This document shows, piece after piece, positions 42,201 through 51,200 of a stretch of 64,000 bases of DNA. A program made the position numbers and the translations under genes. Below the pieces are notes generated by a model that worked only from the letters and a program-made list of their open reading frames with translations, was not told the DNA's origin and did no database searches. The stretch is from contig CAMCVS010000002.1 in assembly GCA_945881965.1 (NCBI GenBank), positions 1 through 64,000 on the forward strand. The letters run 5' to 3'. Source of the stretch: Paracoccus haematequi. GTDB taxonomy: Bacteria; Pseudomonadota; Alphaproteobacteria; Rhodobacterales; Rhodobacteraceae. Position 1 is the first letter of the stretch. Each line of letters begins with the position of its first letter.

Positions 42201-45200
42201 CGATCACGGCCCCGGCCCCTGCCAATGCGCCCGCCGCACTGCCCGCCAGCGCCAGCGCCGCGCCAACCGCCACGGTCTTGGCCGCGACCTGCACCGCGTT
42301 TTCCGCCGTCACTGTCAGATCGCCAAAGCTGGCCGTGCCTGCGTTCAAGGGATCGGTCAGCGTGGCGGTGATGGTCAGATCGCGCAGGGTGTTGCGGATA
42401 TAGGCCGCCCCGATGGCCAACGCGCCTGCCGATTGACTGCCGCCCGCCAGCGCCGCCGCCACGCCCAACAGGCTGGCGTCAATCTTGGCCTCGGACCGCG
42501 CGCGCAGCGTCAATCCCGGCGCGTCCAGCGTGACGCGGGTCATGTCCGCCGCGATATGGCCGCGCAAGTCGTTCAGCGCAAATGCGCCTGCGCCCGAGAT
42601 GCCCACCCCAAGGCTCGACCCGATGGCGGCGGTCACGGACACCGCGATCGCCTGCGCGGTGATCTGGCGCTGGTCCAGCGCGGTCACGATGATCCGGGCG
42701 GCGGTGTCGGTCAGCCTGCTGTCCGTGACCGTGACGGCCACATCGCCGGTCAGCGTGTTGTCGGCAACAGACGCCGCCAGCGCAATGGCCACCCCGGTCT
42801 GCGACAGGGAGGCCGCCAGCGCCGCACCAAGGGCCGCGCTGTCGATCCGGGTCTTGTCGGTGGCGTCGATACGCAGCCCGCCCGCGCCCGCTGTCAGCGT
42901 GCTGTGGTCCACCGTGATCGCCACAACGGTCCGCCCGCTGGCAAACACCAGGGCCCCCGCGCCTGACAGGGCCACGCCGGTTGACCCGCCCGCCGTCGCT
43001 GCCGCCGACAGCGCCAGCACCCGCGTCCTGATCTCATCCGCCGCCGTCGCGGTCAGGGTCAGCGCGCCGCTGACGGTCAGGGTGGAGCGCCTGACGTCAA
43101 TGCGGGTGCCGGGGATATCAACGCCCAGCCCCGCCTCGCCCAGCCGCGACACTGCGATCCCAACACCCAAGGCCGCCGCGGCCCCGCTGTCGCCCGCACG
43201 CAGCGCGACGGCAAGGCTCAGCACCTTGGCATCGAGTTGCACCGCGCTGTCCGCCGTCAATGCCGCCGAGCCCAGCCCGGTCAGGCTGGCCCCGTCCAGC
43301 AGCACCGCCGCCGACCCGCCAAAGCTGTTGAACGCCAGCGCGCCTGCGCCCGCCAGCGCCAGCTTGCCCGTTCCCGCCGCCAGTGACGCGGCGACACCCA
43401 TCGCCGTGACATGCACCGCCGATCCCGCCGCCAGCATGGCGCTGCCGCCGTTGCTGACCAGCGTGCCGTCAAAGCTGATGTCGCTGATCGCGCCCACGCG
43501 GTTGACCGCTGCCGACAGGCCGACCGCGCCCGAGACCTTGGCCGCCCCCGCCGTCACCGCCGCACCGACACCCAGCGTCAGCACATCGGCCAAGGCGCGC
43601 GTCGCCAGCGTCACGGCACCTGCATGGGTCTGGGTCAGCACCGCGCCCTTGGCCACCGTGACCAGCACCTGCGATTGCACATCCGCCCAGCCCAGCGCAC
43701 CCGCCAGCGCCAGCCCGACCGTATCGGTCGCAGCAATCGAGGCCGCCGCGCTGAGGCCCAGCGTCAGCACGCGGCCGCGATCCTCGGCCAAGGCGGTCAT
43801 GTCGCCCGCTGTTTGCGTGACGCGTGTATCGGCCCCGATGTTGACCTTGACGTCGCGGTCGATGGTGGTGCGCGCGACGTTCAGCGCCGCGCCAACGGTG
43901 CGCGCCCCGGCGATGCCCACCGACAGGTTGATCAGGTCGCGCTGCGCCGTATCGCCATCAGCCACGGCCTTGGTCAGCGTGTCAGACGCGGTTTCGCGGC
44001 CCGTCGATGTGGTGCCCGCGGCGGCGGTCAACCGCCCCTGCGCGCTGGTGCTGTAGGTCTTGGCATCCGCTGTCCGGGTATCGGCCTGCGCCACGGTCGC
44101 GCTGACCGACAGCGCGCCGTTCAGGGTCAGCGCGCTGCGCGCGTCCAGCGTGGCCAGCACCGACCGCGACAGGCTGACATCGGCCCAGCCCAGCCCGATT
44201 GCGACCTGTTGCGGCGTCAGCGCCAGCGCGCCTGCCAGGTTGACGATGGACCCGCCATCGCGCGCGGCGATCGTCAGGCTGCCCAACTGGCCGGTCGCGG
44301 CATGCGCGCCCGTGGCCCGGCCATATTCGGCATCGGTCGTGCCGCTGATCCGGGTGATGGCCACCGATCCGCCCAGCGCGAACCGCCCGCCCGCCGCGCC
44401 CGCGACGCCGACCGTGATCACCGATTGCGCCGTGGTGGCGAGTATCGCCAGCGCGCTGTCGCGATAGGTCGACCCGCCCGAGCTGCGCATGACAAAGGCG
44501 GTGTCATCGCCAAGGACAGCGGTCGTGTCGCCCTCGATCAGCGTCACCGCAACCCCTGCGCCCACCGAGGCCGAGGCCCCCGCCGTCTTGGCCGACAGCG
44601 CCGCCCCGCCGCCAAGCGTCAGATAGCTGCGCGTGTTCTGCGCGTTCAGGGTGACTTTGGGCACCACGATGCTGGAGAACGCCGTGATCGTGCCGCCCGA
44701 CACATCCACCGTCACCGCGCTGCGGTCGATGGTGACGGCAGCGCTGCCTGCGCCGCTGATGCCCCGGCTGATCGCCGCCCCGACCGCCACGGTGATCACG
44801 CTGTCGCGCATATCGGCGATAAAGCTGGCATCTGTCTGTTGTAGGGTCAGGCGGTTGCCCGACGCGAAGACGCCCGACCCGACAAGCCCATCCGCCGTGG
44901 GTGCGTTTTCGATGATGGTGATCGCCGCGCCCATGCCAAAGGCCAGCCCCCCCGACGACAGCGCAAGCCCCCCCGCGACCGTTTCCACCGCACGGGCGCT
45001 GTCCACCTTGACCACCACGCCGCCGCTGCCGTTGCCGCCCCCGTCCAGCGCAGAGTCGGTCAGGATGCTGCGGGTGCTGCCGCGCAGCCATGTCACGGCG
45101 GCCATGCCGACACCGGCGGTCGCCTTCTTGCCCTCGGGGGTCACGGTGCGGCTGCCTGCGGCGACGGCGGCTGCGACCGAAATGGTGCGCAGGGTGCTGC

Positions 45201-48200
45201 TGTCCGTGGCGGTGACGGCCACCTTGTTGAAGAATAGCTTCAGCGTCTGCGGGCCCAGCAGGTCATTCGAGACATGCGCGACCTCGGCCTCGGTCACGGC
45301 CGTGCGGGCCTGCACGGCGACACCGGCCCCGAAACTGCCCTGCGCACCGGTGGGCGCGGTGGGCGGCGGTGCGCCCAGAGACGGCCCGCTGCTGGTTGTC
45401 ACCGCGACCGCGCCCGCGATGGCATAGGCCGCGCCCGTCTGGTTGGCCTGCACGGTCAGGTCAAGGTTGGGGAGCGTCTTGTCGCCCTTGATCTGCAACC
45501 GGATGTCGTGGTCCGCGCTGGCCCCGGTCATGGCGGCGCGCACCGTCACGGACGCGACGTTGACCGCAATCGCGCCCGATACCGCCTTGCCGCCGCGCCC
45601 GGTGGTGGCGCTGACGCCGCCCGCCACCAGCGCATGTATGGCCGCATCGGTGGCCAGCACGTTGATCGTCTTGGCATTGTAGATGACCAGCCGCGCGGTA
45701 TCGGCAGCAATCTCGGCGGTCACGCTGCGGGTGCCGCTGACGATGGCCACCCCGCCCGCCAGCGCCTTGGACCCGTCGCGTTCGCTGGCCGACAGCGCGC
45801 CGCCCACGATGGCGCGCCAAGATTTGTCCTCGGCGGTGACGCTGATGGTCGCTGCGGTGATTTCCGTCAGGTTCGCGACCCGCGCCGCAACCACCACGTT
45901 CTCGATCAGCGCCGATCCCGCGCCCGAAATCGCCAGCCCGCCGCTGCCGCTGCTGGCCTCGGCCACAGATGTGCCCGGCGCTGCCCCGCTGCTGGCCCCG
46001 GACAGCGCCGTGGCCGGTGTGACCGCAGCGGCGGACCCGGCATCGTCGTCGTCGTCATCCCCCGGCACATCGGGGGCCGCGGCCTCGGGTTCGTTCACGA
46101 AACTGCCCGCAAGGGCGAGGGCAAAAGTGAACCCCTCGAGGGTCGCCGCGACATCCAGCGCCGTTGCCCGCACAAACCCGCCCGTTGTGGGTGTTCCGTC
46201 GAAAGCGACGCGGATGGTGCGGTCCGCGCGCACCACGGCGACGCTGACGCCGATGGCGGATTGTTCCGATTGCGGTTTCGCGCCCGCAAGGATGAACGTA
46301 TCCGCCCCATCGCGCGCCTTGAGCGTCAGCGCGCCGGTCAGGGTGATCTGGCTGCCCGCGTCGATATCCACCGCCGACACCGAGATCAGCCGCGAGTATT
46401 GCACCGATCCGGTGATGGCGAGGTCGCTGGCCTCTTCGCCGCCGCCGCCGACCAGTTTCTTGTCCTTGACGGCAGGCGTATCGACCACGCCTGACCCGGC
46501 ATAGCTAAGCTCCAGCCCCCCGGTGTTGGTTTCCACCGTCATCTGCGCCTTGGTGACGGTGATCGCGCCGATCTCGACCACCGCGCTGGTATCGCGTTCC
46601 GACATCGCCAGCGACAGGCCCACGGCGGTGCCCGCTGGACCGGCCTCTTCGCCGTCCGTCTGGCCACCACCGGGGAACATGTTGCGGAAATCGGCGGAAA
46701 TCTTCTTGGCCTGCCGTTGCAACCCGTCGCGCAGCGAACTGGCCTGCCCCAGACCGGCATCGACATCCGACCCGTAGGTGACGCCGATGAACTCGATATT
46801 GCCGGTCACCGCGAAGATATCGTTGCGCGCCGTGGCCGTGACCGTCAGCCCGTCATTGTCGGCGGCGGGATCAGTCGTGGGCGCGGTCTGGATCACCACC
46901 CCATCCGCGATCTGGGTCAGCGCATGATAGCCCAGATCAAGGAAGGACACCGCGAACATCACGCCCAGCGCCGATCCGCGCGCCGAGGCCTGTGTGAAGG
47001 ATGTAAAGAACCCGCCCAGCCCGAAATCATCGCCGACATGGTCGGTGACCACGGTCAGCCAGGCCATGGTGCGGTCATAGGTCGTGCCCTCGGCGACGCG
47101 GGTCGGAAAGGTTTCCACGATGCTGCGGAACGGCAGCGCGGTCAGGTCATATTCGTTGATCGCATCCGCCGAGACCGTGACCAGACCCGGCGCGGTCAGG
47201 CTCACGCCGCGTTCCAGCCGCGCCAGCGCGTTCTGGTCATAGATGCTGATGGAAATCGCCACCGAGCCGGCGGTTTCGGCGGGCTGCACCACCTCGGACG
47301 GGGTTTCGCCCTTGGGGGTGCCCTTGCCCTCATTGGCGGTCGAGGCGCTGGTGCCCTGTGTCGGATTGGCGGTGGTCTTGGCCGTCACCTCGACATCGCC
47401 GGTCTTGGCCAGGATGACCGAGGCTTTGGGCGCAAGCGTCGCATCCGTCTCCGCCCAGCCCAGCCAGGCGTTGGTGTGGTTACGGTCAAAGATCACCGTC
47501 ACCGCGCCGCTGACCTGCAAGCTGGGCGCGGCGGGGGCGTTGGCGTCGGGCGTCGGATTGGCCACGCCGTCCAGCTTTTTGAAGAACCCGCCGACCCCCG
47601 CGACCGCCTTGGTCTTGTTCGCAGCCGCCGCGATGCCGGATTTCGACAGCGCGTTGACCGGGTTCAATTGTTCCTCGATCAGGTCGGCGACGTTGCCGCC
47701 CGAGCTGCCGGTGGAAATCCCGTTGTTCACGCCGCCCAATTCCTGCGGCAGGATGAACAGGCGGTTCTTCTTGGCCCCGGCCTTGTCGGTGGCAGCGGTG
47801 ACAGAAATCGTCGCGCCATCCTTGGACGGTTCCGTCAGCGCCGTGCCCGCCTGCCAATTGCCTGCTAGCCGCGCCGAGGTGGTGCCTTTACCCACCTCGA
47901 CCACGATGCCCGCGCCAAAGCGGCTGTTCTTTTCCTGCGACACGAGGTTTTCGGAATAGATCCGTTCGGTGGTCGTGGCACCCACCACCAGCCGCCCGCC
48001 GACCGATGCTGTGCCGTTGGTTGCGACCGTCACCTGATTGTCGATCATCGCCACGTTGGCGATCACGCCGATGCCGATCCCATTGCGGCCCTTCATGCCG
48101 ATGATCGCCATGGATTGCGCATCGACCGTGGACGTGGCCGACAGGCTGCCCGCGATGTCGAAACTGCCGCGCAGGTCCAGCTTGTGGGTGACATCCACCA

Positions 48201-51200
48201 CCGACAGAACGATGGCCGCGCCGAATTCGACCACGCTGTTCGCGGTTTTGTAGGTGGGCGAGGAATTGACCGTGCTTTCCAGCGTGACGGTGAAATCGCC
48301 GCTCTGGTCATTGTCGGTGACGGTCTTGAATTGCACATGGTCGCCGGTCTGGAACGACAGGTGCGACTTGGCATGGCCAAAGGCCCCCAGCGTCGTGATG
48401 GTCTGCAACGTGTCAAGGATGCCGTTGCCAAAGGTCAGGCCCAACTGCCGCGCCCAGCCATTGGGCGGGTCGGCGGCCGCTGTGCCGCCCTTTAATGCGA
48501 TGCTGATTTCCCCGGCGGTGATCTTGGTCGGGGTCGGGGTCGCCACGGCGGGAGTAGCGGGTGCCGGGTCTGACACGCCACCGCCACCCGGCACGCCACC
48601 GCCTGTCCCGGTGCCCCCCGTTCCTGTGCCGCCCGTCCCCGGGGGCGGTGTCACCACCGGCGCGGCGGGGCGCGGGTCGGGCAGGCCAACCTCGACCGAG
48701 ACCCGGCTGTGCTGCACCGACACGCCAGACGCTTTGGTCGGCCCCGCCGTGCCATCCGCCTTCAGCGTCAGCTTGCCGCCGATGTTGATCTCGGCACCTT
48801 CTGCAATCGTGATGCGCGGACCGGTCAGCGTCAGGTTCAGCGTCGCTCCGGTGATCAGCGCGGTCTTTTCCAGCACCACATGTTCGGCCTTGAGCGTCAG
48901 CGTCTGGAACCCCGCCGCAACAACCGCGCCCTGCACATCCAGCGTGCCGCGCACATCGTCGCGCAGCCGGTGGCGGAAGGCGACCTCGTCCAGATCGGGG
49001 GCCGCGCCGACTTCAAGTTTAGACTTGACCTTGGCATCCACCTTCAGACGGTCGATGGTGTCCTGTTTCAGCACGCCCGACGGCGGCGTGGCGGATGTGC
49101 CCCCGGTGCCGCCCTGAAACGCCACATGCACGTTGACCTCCCGGCCATCGCCGGAAATCTCTGTTGGACCGGCGTTGATGAACCCAAAACGGTCGTCATC
49201 CACGATGACGGTATTGGCGGCCTTGCCCAGCTTGATCGCGTCATCGCCCAGATAGCCGCGATAGACGAAATCGCGCACCAGATCGGTGGCATCGACGTTG
49301 TCCTTGTCGTTCGTGCCGCGCAGTTCCAGCGTCTCGGCCCCGGTCACGGCGGCCAACGTCAGCGTGGTTTCGGTCTTGTCCGCCAAGTTGGTGCGCTTTA
49401 GCGTGATGGTATCGGTCGCGGTGCCGCCCGCCTGCCCGGTTTTCAGCGTCAGATCATGGCGGAAAGCGGGGCCGAACGGATCGCTGGGCGTGACCACGAT
49501 CACCCGGTCGTTCCCGCCGCCGCCGGCGATGCTGCTGCCTGTGGTGGCCCCGGCGCTGGCCTTCAGGATATCGTCGCCGGCAGAGCCCAGCAGCGTGTCC
49601 GCCCCCGCCTTGCCGTCGATCAGCACGCGCTTTTTCACCACCGGCAGGGCGACGGTCATCTGTCCGATGACCGAACTGTCCACGGCCAGACCCAGCGCCG
49701 TCAGCGCCGGATCGGAAAACGCCTGCGGCTGGCGATCGACGACAACCGAGGCCGGATCGCCGATCGCGCGCAGCACCAGCCCAGCCGTTGTCAGCGCCGC
49801 CGCCAACCCGGTGCCCGGTGCGTTGAACACCGCCAGCAGGTCGTTGACCGTGCGCGCCGTCGCGGGCACCGTCACGCGATACAGCTTGGATGACCCCGGC
49901 ACGGACACATCCAGCGGGCCCGCGCGCACCGGCCAGCCTGCGGTTGCCAGCACCGACAACAGCGTATCGCCCGTGGTCCCGGCGGGGGGCGTGATGGTCA
50001 TTTGCCCGGTTAGGGAAGTGTTCACCGTCACATGCGACGCGGTCAGCGCGGGGGCGGAAAACGCCACCGGCAGCGGGATTGGCGCGGCGTTGCGGCGCAG
50101 CACCAGCCCCGTCGCTGTCAGGCTGGCCTGCAACCCGGTGCCCGCCGCGTTGAACGTGGCCAAAAGGTCGGCGACGGTGCGCGCGGCCTCGGGGATGGTC
50201 ACGCGGAACACCTCGGGGCTGCCTTGCAGCACCACGTCCAGCACCGTCAGCGGCAACACCGGCCAGCCAAAGCCCGCCAGATCGGTCAGCAGCGTGTCCG
50301 CGCCGATCACCCCGGCGTCCAGCCCGCTGGCGTCCAGCCGGTCATCGCCGTCGCTGCCGTCCAGCACGAAATCCTCGATCCCGGCATGGGTCACCTGCAC
50401 CGACGCGCTGGCCCCGATGCTGATCGTGCTGTTTGTCACGCTGACGCGGCTGCCGGACAGGAACAGCAGGTCATTGCCGCCACCGCCATCAATGCGCCCC
50501 GCCACAACGTCAACCGCCGGATGGGTCAACTGGTCCGTCACCAGCGTCACGGTATCGTCGCCGCCGCCCAGCAGCGCCGTCTGCCCGACCCGCAGCGTGA
50601 CCACATCCGCCAGATCGCCGCCCCGCACCGTCACCGCGCCGCTGTAGCCCGCCAGATCGGCCCAGCCATCGGCGCCTGCATCCAGCGTGATGTCGATGCG
50701 TTCGATCCCGTCAAGGTCTTCGCGCCAATCTTCGCCCCGCGTCGCGGCGGGCACGGTGGCCACCTGAAAGATATTCGCGCCAAAACTGTCGGCCTGCGTG
50801 GCGACCGGGACCGCCGAGTCCTGCGTTTCGTAGTATTGGCCCGCGATGCCGATCTGGGCATATCCGGGGTTGCGCCCCGTCATCGCGCCCTCAAGGCTGA
50901 TGGTCAGGGTCAGCACCGACTCGGCCACCGGGTTCGGCACCCCGCCATAGCCCGAGAGCGTTTCGGTTCCAAACGCGGCCGTGACCTTGAACAGCCCGCC
51001 TGGCACGGTGTGCATGTCATCCATCGCCGCCGCGATCCGGCTGGCAAACCCGTCACGATAGCTGTCCAGCAGCGCCTCACGCGCCGTGTCATCGGTGGCC
51101 GTGCGCGATTGCGTCACCAGCGCGGCCAGATCGGCCCCCAGATAGATGCGCCGCGACCAGACCCGTTCGCCGCTGTCGTTCAGGATGAACACCTGCACCC

